Assembly (NCBI GenBank): GCA_047639415.1
Contig: JBLINP010000076.1
Coordinates: forward strand, 1-16,055
Origin: OFTM34 sp047639415
GTDB taxonomy: Bacteria > Planctomycetota > UBA1135 > GCA-002686595
DNA length: 16,055 nt
Direction: 5' to 3'
The notes beneath the pieces are model-generated. The model saw only the letters and a list, made by a program, of their open reading frames with translations, was not told the DNA's origin and searched no databases. The translations under genes and the position numbers were made by a program. Positions 1 through 7,683 of this stretch are shown here, in pieces. Within the stretch, counting starts at the first letter, position 1; each line of letters opens with the position of its first letter.

Positions 1-2184
1 AGTACCCGAGGTTCCATCAGATCCGTAGCCATCCTTGCCTCCCGCGCCACTGGAACCTGCGCCGCCGATACCCATCGCTCCGGCGACACCGATTCCACCG
101 CCGGCAGCCGCAATCAATTGCTGTCGCAAACTCTCGGGGATTTCGGGGCGTTCGGGTCGGCTAGAGGGATCGCAATCTTCGACGCGTCGAATCGAGTCGA
201 CGTAGAGTTGAATGTCGAGATCGCCAAGTGAGGTGGCTTCGATCTCCGCCAAGGTGGTCGCCAACGTGCTTTCTTCGAATGCAGAGAGCGGACCAGGAGG
301 ACAAGTCACTTTGCGGTCAATCAGCCTTTCAACGCGGTCGAGCAGGCGGTCGAGTTGACCGACAGGGTCGCTCGAGGAGGGGTCGCCCGCCGAACCTGGA
401 TCTTGCGGAAGCGGGGGAGCGGCCGGCATGGAGCTGGGATCACAGTCCTTCGTGCTGCCGACGGATTCGAGGAACAGTTCGATGTCCGCATCGCCGTTGG
501 CCAACTGTCGCAGGCGATCCACAGAGCTGAGAACTTGCTGCTCTTCGGCCTCGGTCAAGGGGCCGGGAGGACAAGTCGTTTTGCGCTTGGTCAACCCCAT
601 GAGCCGATCGATTTCGCGTTGCATGTCGGCCAAGAGTGCCGAGAAGTCGCGCGGAATCAGATTGGCCGTTTTCGTCCACTCCGGATCGATGCCGGTTTGT
701 TGCGTCGAGCGCGGGATCGGTTGATAGCGGGGATGGAAGAGCTCGAATGTGAACTCGCCGAAGGGCATGTTGGTCGCAGCGATGCCCATCGCATTGGTGG
801 TGAGCTGAATCGCTTCGCCGCCAATCGGACGCAATTGAACGGTGGCCTCGGGGACGATCGGCTTCGTCTTGAGCGCAAAGCTCACGAATTCGGGCGCTGA
901 CCGAACAAGCTCGAGAGCTTGTGAAGCAGCGCGTCGGCCTGAACTATCGGTAACCGTGAGCGTTGCGGGGAAAATGCCCAGTTCGGTCAGCTTGACGTTG
1001 CACGAGAATCCGCCTTGCCCGTCGAAGTCGACGGTATAAGTGCGGGAGCCGCCGCGCCGAACTCTGATTTCCGCCCGACCTTGCTCGGGAAAGTTATCGA
1101 TGCTGCCCGTTACCGAGACAACGCTGTTCGTGCTCGCGAATTGAATGCCTTTAGGAAGTAAAATCTTTGGTCGGCCTTCTAAGAAGACCCACATCATCGC
1201 AGCGACTGCGCCGATGACCAAAACGGCGAGAGCTCCGCCGATCAGCTTGGGGAGGATGGAAGGCTTTTTGTTCTCGTCGTCGTCTTCATCAACGATCTCG
1301 ACGGGAGCGGAGGAACTGACTTGTCCTAAACGTTCAAGCGCGTCATCTGCCGACGCAATCCGATCGTTGACCGACTTGGAGATCATCGCCTGAATCAAGT
1401 CGGAGAGATCCTGCGGATAGCCTGCAATCAACTCGCTAAGAGCGGGCAAAACCATCTGCATCGACGTGTGCCAATACATCCACTTCGGGCGATCGTCTGA
1501 GTTGGCATCTTTCGATCCCCGCATCGGGTCGTAAACCGACGGAAACTGTGCTTCAAAGAGCGTTTTGCCGAGCGCCATTTCATAGGCAATCATGCCGAGC
1601 GCATAAATGTCGACGCGCGGAGTCTCTTCGCCAAGTGTCGAGTCCAGCAATTCAGGCGCGGCGTACTTCACCGTAGCCAGCTGCATGGTCTCTTCGGCGC
1701 CAGCCTTCTTCGCGAGTCCGAAGTCGGCGACCTTCCAAATCCCCGGCCCGGTCCGCAGAATGTTCTGTGGCTTGAGGTCACGGTGCAAAATGGGCGGAGT
1801 CGTTCCATGCACCCACTGAAGGGCGTGCAAGACGTCTCTAAGCAAAGAGCGGACGTGATTGGGCTCAGAGGGCTTGTCTGTTATTGAGTACCGCAGGCTT
1901 CTGCCCGCCAACTCCATCGCAATCCATGGACCGAGCTCTTCATCGATACCCATGCCGTGCACGGAGACGATATTCGGAGCATCACCGATTTCGATGAGCA
2001 TGCCGACTTCGCGTTTCAGCCGCGAAATTTGCTCCTCGTCATCGAGGTTCCATGCCTGCAAGGCTTTGATGGCGGCCGGGCGAGAAAGCCCCTGCCCTAG
2101 ATCCTCGACAGCGCGGTACACCGTCGTGTATCCACCAACGTCGATTTGCTCATGGAGTTCGAATCTTCCGAGTTGCTTATTCAT
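1..2184 (-). CDS. Transmembrane Ser/Thr protein kinase with two-cysteine repeat ectodomain (3' end outside window)
   Basis: Reading from the ATG at 2184, the frame stays open for 728 codons to base 1, so the C-terminus is missing. Residues 8-290 are a Hanks-type kinase domain: ATP-site Lys40 (AAIKA), helix-C Glu59, HRDLKPQN 134-141, DFG 154-156 and APE 176-178. The glycine loop is degenerate (IDVGGYTTVY, 14-23), keeping only one of the three classic glycines. An acidic linker (299-304, EDDDE) precedes one TM helix at about 313-335. The outer part looks like an Ig-like beta domain (about 348-420), a CNA-B/carboxypeptidase-regulatory-like domain (about 420-490), two Cys-containing repeats (533-585, 623-675) and a Gly-rich tail from about 690. 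The start overlaps the FHA gene stop by 4 bp (ATGA) and has GAGG 7 nt upstream. Kinase assignment is certain; the role as controller of the Tad machine is inferred from position. Confidence 0.95.
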   Translation of the reverse strand, partial: MNKQLGRFELHEQIDVGGYTTVYRAVEDLGQGLSRPAAIKALQAWNLDDEEQISRLKREVGMLIEIGDAPNIVSVHGMGIDEELGPWIAMELAGRSLRYSITDKPSEPNHVRSLLRDVLHALQWVHGTTPPILHRDLKPQNILRTGPGIWKVADFGLAKKAGAEETMQLATVKYAAPELLDSTLGEETPRVDIYALGMIAYEMALGKTLFEAQFPSVYDPMRGSKDANSDDRPKWMYWHTSMQMVLPALSELIAGYPQDLSDLIQAMISKSVNDRIASADDALERLGQVSSSAPVEIVDEDDDENKKPSILPKLIGGALAVLVIGAVAAMMWVFLEGRPKILLPKGIQFASTNSVVSVTGSIDNFPEQGRAEIRVRRGGSRTYTVDFDGQGGFSCNVKLTELGIFPATLTVTDSSGRRAASQALELVRSAPEFVSFALKTKPIVPEATVQLRPIGGEAIQLTTNAMGIAATNMPFGEFTFELFHPRYQPIPRSTQQTGIDPEWTKTANLIPRDFSALLADMQREIDRLMGLTKRKTTCPPGPLTEAEEQQVLSSVDRLRQLANGDADIELFLESVGSTKDCDPSSMPAAPPLPQDPGSAGDPSSSDPVGQLDRLLDRVERLIDRKVTCPPGPLSAFEESTLATTLAEIEATSLGDLDIQLYVDSIRRVEDCDPSSRPERPEIPESLRQQLIAAAGGGIGVAGAMGIGGAGSSGAGGKDGYGSDGTSGT
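160..588 (-). repeat. Two-copy protein repeat with CPPGPL ... DCDPSS cysteine pairs in the kinase ectodomain
   Basis: Residues 533-585 and 623-675 of the kinase are diverged copies of one module. Each begins RK-x-TCPPGPL, continues as a Glu-rich helical stretch and ends DCDPSS. The cysteines are Cys538/Cys581 and Cys628/Cys671, so both pairs are exactly 43 residues apart and the period is 90 residues. The copies are separated by a Pro/Ser/Asp-rich linker followed by a Leu/Arg-rich heptad-like stretch. An intramodule disulfide is the natural inference for an exported domain. I do not recognise the family. Confidence 0.85.
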
Positions 2185-2996
2185 TGGCCTGCCTCGCTTG
2201 CCTTTTCGTTTGTCGATATCCCGCGCTTTCGGACGAACCAAGTCAGTGCATCTGCAAAGGCTTCATCGGTTCGCCACTGCGGGTCAACGCTCATGCTTGT
2301 GTATTGATCCCAGCCCATAATGACGTCCAATGCTCTTGCATTGGGGCTGGCCGACTCCGCAATGCTGCGTCGATTGCTACCTGAACCTGGAAGTTTTAGG
2401 GTTAGTAAAACGGAGTGCAAAATGTCCCAGCGTTCGGCGGCTACTTTGTCGTTGTAGGCCATTTCAAAGCGCCAGGCGTCGCTAAAGATTTTGATGCCTT
2501 CTTCTGGAAACTCACCACGCTGTTCCCACTCAACCATGCGTGCCGTCAATCGCTCAACGGCGGTGTTCCAGTGCGCCAGAGTCTTCGGGGGAATGGATCG
2601 CGGCGGTGTTTGAAGCGCTTTGTATGCCCCGAACATGAGCACAGCAATCAGTACGAAGATTCCGCCGATGATCGGGGGCGTCAGAGTGAGCCGGCTTTGT
2701 TTCCCGATGCGTTCTTCGACGACTAACGTGCAATTGGGAGTGATCTCGAATTCGTCGCCGCTGACCAAACGAGTATCAGCACTGATGGCCTTGCCATTGA
2801 TTCGGGTGCCGGATGCCGAAAGGTTTTGAAGGAAGAGTCGTCCCGACAAATCCTGCAACGAGGCATGTTCCCACGCGATGTCCGGCTCGGACAGGAGCAC
2901 CTGGCAGCGCGGAGCGCGGCCTATGATGCACTGGCCATCGACGCGAAAAGTCTTTCCGTCGTCTATGCCGCCCTGGACTGTTATTTGAAATGCCAT
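2181..2996 (-). CDS. Membrane-anchored FHA-domain protein
   Basis: This is a 271-aa protein with an N-terminal FHA fold (about 1-95), one TM helix (about 107-127) and a C-terminal domain of about 140 residues that I do not recognise. FHA landmarks are visible: IIGR (24-27), the N-L-x-x-x-GT loop (Asn58, Gly63-Thr64) and NG (67-68). The usual S-R-x-H motif is replaced by A-W-E-H (41-44), so His44 is kept but the phosphate-contacting Ser and Arg are lost. With one TM after a cytoplasmic FHA domain, the C-terminal part should lie outside the membrane. It has several Trp residues and no cysteines. The gene starts 16 bp after tadC and overlaps the kinase start by 4 bp. It probably works with the kinase and the FHA-bearing ATPase, either as a phosphopeptide reader with altered specificity or as a scaffold. 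No clear Shine-Dalgarno is seen. Confidence 0.92.
   Translation of the reverse strand: MAFQITVQGGIDDGKTFRVDGQCIIGRAPRCQVLLSEPDIAWEHASLQDLSGRLFLQNLSASGTRINGKAISADTRLVSGDEFEITPNCTLVVEERIGKQSRLTLTPPIIGGIFVLIAVLMFGAYKALQTPPRSIPPKTLAHWNTAVERLTARMVEWEQRGEFPEEGIKIFSDAWRFEMAYNDKVAAERWDILHSVLLTLKLPGSGSNRRSIAESASPNARALDVIMGWDQYTSMSVDPQWRTDEAFADALTWFVRKRGISTNEKASEAGQ
2192..2195 (-). promoter_or_regulatory. Ribosome binding site for the kinase gene
   Basis: GAGG lies 7 nt before the kinase ATG, inside the last codons of the FHA gene. It supports the 2184 start, although the ATGA overlap would also allow re-initiation after the FHA stop. Confidence 0.5.
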
Positions 2997-3012
2997 AGTT
3001 CGATTCGATGGG

Positions 3013-3936
3013 CTACATCTGCATTCCGCCGTAATACCAGCGGACGAAGAATGGTGCGAAGAGCATGATTAACACTGCGATGAAAACGAGCATGCCCGGA
3101 ATCAAGACGAGTACTTTCGCCTTGCCAGCAGTGTCGGTCGCATCTTGAACACGTTTGATGCGTGATTGGTCGGCTTGACGCTCGAAGACTTCGGCTAGCG
3201 GACGACCGAGTTCGTCACCTTGAATTAAGTCGTCGCAGAAGGAGCGAATGGCCGGAATCGGAAGGCGCTCCGACATGTTTTCGAAGGCTTCGCGCAATGC
3301 AGAACCCGTGGCAAGGTCCGCTAGTGCGGCGGAGAACTCAGCACCAATCGGGTGATCTTTATAGTCCTCGGTGACTTGCTCCATCGCTTGCTGCAGCGAT
3401 GCGCCCGCGCGCATTGTCAAGACCAAGAGATCGAGGGCGAAGGGCATGGTGCGCGCAATCGCATGCTCTCGCTTGTTGCCCTGTGAGTTGTAGACCGAGC
3501 TGAGCAGTCCCGGCCCGGTGATCAACATGATTACGGCCAGCGGAACCAGAAGCGTATTCAGCATGGACAGGATGAGCGCAACCGGAAGGGCAAGTGGAAT
3601 GCCGAGTAGGAGGCCTAAGCCGATCAGCTCGTCGTCATCGAGACCGCCGGGGTAGCCAGCGCGTGCATAGCGTTCGGCCAAAGTGGCCCGTAGTGAGTCT
3701 AATCCGAGAATGCGTCCAACGGCCGTCGCGACTGGAAGGAACGGCGCGGCCAGGGCCATGAGCCCTCGCATGTTGTGCTGAGGTCTTCCGCTCCTAGCAG
3801 CGCTCTCTTTCGCAATCTCGGCAGTGAGACCGCGCGCTTTGAGTTCCCGTCCAATCGCGAAGAAGAGCGCGAAGATGGTAAAGCCCATTAAGACGCATGC
3901 CAGAATCAGAACGACGGGGCTGCTGAAACTAAACAT
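3013..3936 (-). CDS. tadC: TadC-like inner-membrane platform protein
   Basis: This 307-aa polytopic protein of the T2SSF/GspF family has predicted TM helices at about 7-29, 104-125, 126-148 and 274-297. The cytoplasmic T2SSF domain (about 160-270) carries the typical MPFALDLLVLTMRAGASLQQA start and the second half SFCDDLIQGDELGRPLAEVF. In Tad systems TadB and TadC form the membrane platform on which the CpaF ATPase drives pilin assembly. It overlaps the end of tadB by 8 bp (3929-3936), which argues for translational coupling. Length is in the usual TadC range. It is assigned as TadC rather than TadB because of its position after the shorter TadB-like protein and its C-terminal VLVLIPGMLVFIAVLI helix. 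Confidence 0.93.
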   Translation of the reverse strand: MFSFSSPVVLILACVLMGFTIFALFFAIGRELKARGLTAEIAKESAARSGRPQHNMRGLMALAAPFLPVATAVGRILGLDSLRATLAERYARAGYPGGLDDDELIGLGLLLGIPLALPVALILSMLNTLLVPLAVIMLITGPGLLSSVYNSQGNKREHAIARTMPFALDLLVLTMRAGASLQQAMEQVTEDYKDHPIGAEFSAALADLATGSALREAFENMSERLPIPAIRSFCDDLIQGDELGRPLAEVFERQADQSRIKRVQDATDTAGKAKVLVLIPGMLVFIAVLIMLFAPFFVRWYYGGMQM

Positions 3937-4780
3937 CAGACTTCACGATCTGCCAGGCCCACCAAGTTCCGGTGGCGGTGAGTGCGATGCAAACGCCCAA
4001 AACCGCTTGTCCGACTGGACGAGTGAAGAGCATTTTGACGGCTTCGGCATCCATCAAGGAAACCAAGGCGAGCATGATGGCCGGCGCGACGGCCAGCACT
4101 TTGATGTTCATGCGACCTTCAGCGGTCGCCGCGTAGATGTCGCGACGCATGCGAGCGATTGACTCGAGCGAACTCGCCAATCGGTCGAGCGTGGAAGTAA
4201 CGTTGCCACCCATGTGGTGGTTGACGATGATAGCCGACGCGAACAGGTTAAAGTTCTCGAGTTCGAGCCGCCGCTTGGCATCTTGAATGCTGGTTTCGAA
4301 GTCCGCGCCCATCTTCCAGTAGTTGGAGATGACGAAGAACTCGGTGCGAATCGGATGCGGAGCGCGAACCGCCAAGCGTTCGATGGCTTGGGCGAGTGAG
4401 AGGCCCGAACCGACGCTGGACGAAAGTTGACGAACGGTCTCGGAGAGTTGCTCGTCGATCTGCTTCCGCCGTTTCTTCCACGCATAGCCTGCGTAGAGGC
4501 GCGGGATGACAACGACGATCGTCCAGACGATGATCGAGAGGATCGGATTCTTGGTTAGGACAAGCAATCCGAGCAGTAGGGCGAACGCGAAAATGTACGC
4601 GCCGGTGACGTAAGGGCGCGCTGGCTTCGGTGAGGGACTGAAGCGCCAAAGCGTGTGCTCCAACCAGGCGACATCCCGTTCGAATCGGCGAATGCAGCTT
4701 GCACGAAGCGAATAAACGATCATCGCGCATGAAAGCCCAAGCGTCAGCGCGAGCTGAAGTGGCTGCACAAAAGTTGTCAT
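3929..4780 (-). CDS. tadB: TadB-like inner-membrane platform protein
   Basis: This 283-aa protein has an N-terminal helix (about 8-24), a TM pair (58-75, 80-97), a cytoplasmic T2SSF domain (about 105-222; QLSETVRQLSSSVGSGLSLA is the recognisable start) and two C-terminal helices (226-242, 256-276). It partners TadC in the Tad platform complex next to the CpaF motor. Its ATG overlaps the cpaF stop by 4 bp (ATGA, 4777-4780) and its 3' end overlaps tadC by 8 bp. It is somewhat shorter than typical TadB proteins, the shortage being in the N-terminal part. Confidence 0.93.
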   Translation of the reverse strand: MTTFVQPLQLALTLGLSCAMIVYSLRASCIRRFERDVAWLEHTLWRFSPSPKPARPYVTGAYIFAFALLLGLLVLTKNPILSIIVWTIVVVIPRLYAGYAWKKRRKQIDEQLSETVRQLSSSVGSGLSLAQAIERLAVRAPHPIRTEFFVISNYWKMGADFETSIQDAKRRLELENFNLFASAIIVNHHMGGNVTSTLDRLASSLESIARMRRDIYAATAEGRMNIKVLAVAPAIMLALVSLMDAEAVKMLFTRPVGQAVLGVCIALTATGTWWAWQIVKSDV

Positions 4781-6663
4781 GCTTTGGTGGCCTCGAACCA
4801 GTGGCCGAGATCGAGTAGACCTTCCGACACCAGGTCGGGGAGGAAGGTCGGCATGAAGCCTGTTGCACGCAGTTCTTGGGAAGCGCCCGTCGTGGTTGCC
4901 TCCATGACGTTGCGGAGTTCGGGTTCGCCGGTGTTCGGATGTAGTCCCATGACCTCCGTGATTTCGACAACCAGGCGTCGCCCATCTTTTAGCCGCTTGA
5001 TGTAGACGATTAGGTCAACCGCTTGGGTGACTTGACGCCGAATCGCGGCCAAGGGAATGTCGACAGCCATCAAGCACATGGTTTCGATTCGCGAGATGGA
5101 GTCGAAAGCACTGTTCGCGTGCACGGTCGTCATCGAACCGTCGTGACCCGTGTTCATCGCCTGCAGCATGTCGAACGCTTCTTCGCCCCGACACTCACCG
5201 ACAATCACGCGATCGGGTCGCATGCGCAACGCGTTCTTCACGAGGTCGCGAATGTTCACGGCGCCGGTACCTTCGACGTTCGCCGGGCGTGTTTCGAGGC
5301 TGACGACGTGCTCTTGCGCGAGGTCCAATTCGGCCGCGTCCTCAATGGTGACGAGACGTTCGTCCGCTGGGATGAAGCTCGAGAGCACGTTGAGCAAAGT
5401 TGTTTTACCGGAACCAGTTCCACCAGAAACCACGATGTTCTTGCGACCCTTGACTGAGGCCTCCAGAAAAGTCCGAGCAGCCGGAGTGAACGACCCCCAT
5501 CCAACTAGGTCTTCTGGAGTAATGCGCTTAGTAGGGAAGCGCCGAATCGTGACGCACGGACCTTTGAGCGCGAGCGGGGGAATGATCGCATTGACTCGAG
5601 AACCATCGGAGAGCCGCGCATCGACCATTGGTGTCGAGCGATCTACGCGACGACCGAGCGGTGAAACGATTCGTTCGATAACCGCCATCAAGGCTTCGTC
5701 GCCGAGGAACGAGCGGTTGGAACGAACTACGCGACCGGCGCGCTCGACGTAAACGAGCTCCGGGCTAACGATCATGATCTCAGTGATGGCCGGCGTATCG
5801 AGCAAGTCCTGCAACGGACCCAGCCCAAATACCATGTCGCAAACGATCTTCTTCAGGAAGCGTGCGATCAGATAGAACTGAATGTTGTCGGGCGTCTCAT
5901 CGATGACATCCGCAGCATGCTCTTTGAGCTTCTCCGTCATCAATTCGAGATCGTCTGCGGCATGTTCCGCTTCGCACTTCATCCCAATGCGACTCGCTAG
6001 GCGCTTGGTGAAGTCGGCCGCGGCTTCTTCAAGCGCGATGTTTAGCCCGGGAGTCGTAACGCGATCAATGTCGATTGTCGGAGCGGTGGATTCTGAAACG
6101 AGATGCGTTAGGCGATTCTCGAACATCATCGTGAGCAATCGAACGCGAGTGACCTTTGTTCCGATTAGGCGTTCTTTGAAATCCTTGTGAATCAAGTCGT
6201 CGATAAACGAGTTGATCGCTTCAAGGCTTTCATCGCTAGCTTCAAGCGTGGAGTCTCCACTGCGACGCAAATCGATTTTGCGCAACACAGCCGAATGCAA
6301 CTCGCGTTGCAACGAATTCATGTCTTCAAGCGCGGCGTCTTCTTCCGAGAGACCGTCAACTTCGTCTTGAACGAAAGTTAGAACGAACTCGGCTAGCCGG
6401 ACTTGGCTTACGGGTTTGAGGTCGTGCCTGGAACCCGGATTAACGATCTCACCGTCGACAGTGATTGCGCTAGCGCGCGAATCAACGGTTAGAAACCAGC
6501 CCGTCTCCGATGGCTCGACGAAAATGTGTTGCCTCGAAACGAAGCGCGAAGTCGAAAGGCACAGCGCACAATCGGACTCGCGCCCAATTGCAAAGCCAGA
6601 GTCGGCGTCATAGCCAACCCATTGCCTGTTTTTCAGTGTGTCTTGAACAACGACGCGTACCAT
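4777..6663 (-). CDS. cpaF: CpaF/TadA motor ATPase with N-terminal FHA domain
   Basis: This 628-aa protein has two recognisable parts. Residues 1-100 form a canonical FHA domain with IGR (26-28) and SRQH (43-46), the phosphothreonine-binding signature. Residues about 260-570 are the secretion ATPase of the VirB11/PulE class: Walker A GGTGSGKT (414-421, Lys420), Asp box TIEDAAELDL (439-448), Walker B VIVGE (486-490, Glu490) and His box TGHDGSMTTVHANS (505-518). The central region (about 110-260) is helical, as in other CpaF proteins. It powers pilin assembly or secretion at the cytoplasmic face of TadB/TadC. The ATG lies 6 bp after the cpaB stop with a GGGGG run about 10 nt upstream. An FHA domain fused to the motor implies phosphorylation-dependent control, plausibly by the kinase encoded at the end of the same operon. 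Confidence 0.97.
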   Translation of the reverse strand: MVRVVVQDTLKNRQWVGYDADSGFAIGRESDCALCLSTSRFVSRQHIFVEPSETGWFLTVDSRASAITVDGEIVNPGSRHDLKPVSQVRLAEFVLTFVQDEVDGLSEEDAALEDMNSLQRELHSAVLRKIDLRRSGDSTLEASDESLEAINSFIDDLIHKDFKERLIGTKVTRVRLLTMMFENRLTHLVSESTAPTIDIDRVTTPGLNIALEEAAADFTKRLASRIGMKCEAEHAADDLELMTEKLKEHAADVIDETPDNIQFYLIARFLKKIVCDMVFGLGPLQDLLDTPAITEIMIVSPELVYVERAGRVVRSNRSFLGDEALMAVIERIVSPLGRRVDRSTPMVDARLSDGSRVNAIIPPLALKGPCVTIRRFPTKRITPEDLVGWGSFTPAARTFLEASVKGRKNIVVSGGTGSGKTTLLNVLSSFIPADERLVTIEDAAELDLAQEHVVSLETRPANVEGTGAVNIRDLVKNALRMRPDRVIVGECRGEEAFDMLQAMNTGHDGSMTTVHANSAFDSISRIETMCLMAVDIPLAAIRRQVTQAVDLIVYIKRLKDGRRLVVEITEVMGLHPNTGEPELRNVMEATTTGASQELRATGFMPTFLPDLVSEGLLDLGHWFEATKA

Positions 6664-6669
6664 GAAAAA

Positions 6670-7509
6670 TCAGCCCCCTGTCAATGAACTCGTTGCCGAC
6701 TCGCCGCTCGTATCTTCCGGTCTCAGTAGCAGTGTAAGTGGGTTGCGTCCGCCGGCCTGTACGCGAACGAGTTCGCGGGCTTGGGCGGGCGTGATTTCAA
6801 GCGTGACTGTGGAACTGCGGCCAGAACCGCCTGAAAGACCAAATAGCTGCGCTTGACGAGACCCTGAGAGGGCGGAGCCGACGGCGATAATACGCACGTC
6901 GAGGAGTACATCTTCCGTAACCCACTCGGATGGAACCGATCCACCCAGCGAACCAAGTTGCCCCATCATCGCGCCCATCATATCGGTGATAGCGGCTTGC
7001 GCTCCGCCGTCGTTGGCATCTGGAGTTGTGGGTTCGACTTTCTCTTCCTTCTCTTCCATCTGATAGCTGACGAGGATGTCGACGTGATCGCCAGGAACAA
7101 GGATTCCACCCATCAAAGATTCGGCCGTAACGCTAATCGCCATAGCGCGCATGCCCGCACCAATGTTGACGTCTTTGATTTCAGTTAGGTGCGCGTAGAG
7201 CAACGGCACACCGGCGGGTACTGGTGAACTGATCGGACGACCGTCAACCGCAGCGCGTTCAGAAGCTTTCACAGCGGCGCGCGCCAACCCCGGCGTGCTA
7301 TCGATAACGATCGTCTCTTCGCGCAAATCCTTTTGAGCGTCGATGATCGAGTTCGGTGCCAAGTCTTCGATTGCGAAGAGCACCTTCAAAGTTTGAGGAG
7401 GTACGACCTCTTCAATCTCATTCGTCGCCGACTGGATATAAAGAAATGCCAAAGCCGTCGCTGCAAGCCCTGCGATGGCTGCGACAAGCAGCATGAGTCG
7501 ATCTTTCAT
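6670..7509 (-). CDS. cpaB: CpaB/RcpC pilus assembly protein
   Basis: This 279-aa protein has an N-terminal TM helix (about 5-26), a SAF domain (about 41-109, with VPAGVPLLYAHL at its end) and an RcpC-like domain. The RcpC core is split: GMRAMAISVTAES..PGDHVDILVS (119-148) and VTLEITPAQARELVRVQAGG (235-254) flank an insert at about 151-200 rich in Glu, then Gly and Met. CpaB/RcpC is a periplasmic component that works with the secretin in other Tad systems. Here it is followed directly by cpaF, without the cpaC secretin or cpaE genes that usually lie between them. A 174-bp gap precedes it, so it may have its own promoter. No clear Shine-Dalgarno is seen; ATG 7509 is chosen because the hydrophobic segment starts a few residues later. 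Confidence 0.95.
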   Translation of the reverse strand: MKDRLMLLVAAIAGLAATALAFLYIQSATNEIEEVVPPQTLKVLFAIEDLAPNSIIDAQKDLREETIVIDSTPGLARAAVKASERAAVDGRPISSPVPAGVPLLYAHLTEIKDVNIGAGMRAMAISVTAESLMGGILVPGDHVDILVSYQMEEKEEKVEPTTPDANDGGAQAAITDMMGAMMGQLGSLGGSVPSEWVTEDVLLDVRIIAVGSALSGSRQAQLFGLSGGSGRSSTVTLEITPAQARELVRVQAGGRNPLTLLLRPEDTSGESATSSLTGG

Positions 7510-7683
7510 CGTTCGAAAATAACGCTGTTTCTAGCCGGAACGATCCGCGCAATTTCGGCGATGAGCTTAGAAATTGAATACGTCGGATGGAACGTTCGCG
7601 ATAGCACGAATTGTATACGGAAAGGCCCTGAAAGTGCGCAGTTAGGCGCGGTCTTTAGTGGCTTATCTCAAACGAACGCGCGG
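7510..7683 (-). promoter_or_regulatory. Gap inside the Tad cluster with a weak promoter candidate
   Basis: This is the only sizeable gap within the cluster. It has no ORF with coding character and no small flp pilin gene. On the minus strand TATACAAT spans 7617-7610 (TACAAT at 7615-7610 resembles a -10 box), about 100 nt upstream of the cpaB ATG, but no convincing -35 element is seen at the right distance. A palindromic GAACGTTC lies nearby (7590-7597). A second transcription unit starting at cpaB is possible but not shown. Confidence 0.25.

Noticed and set aside
1..130. Simple-sequence or repeat array at the left edge
   Set aside because: The Gly codon-rich stretch is simply the Gly-rich C-terminal tail of the kinase in frame, with no regular nucleotide period.
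355..900. Plus-strand 181-codon ORF antisense to the kinase
   Set aside because: The opposite strand encodes the continuous kinase ectodomain with matched repeats; this frame shows no recognisable domain.
4248..4985. Minus-strand 245-codon ORF overlapping tadB and the cpaF end
   Set aside because: TadB and CpaF in the other frames have clear family motifs, and this frame has a low-complexity Arg/Ser-rich translation.
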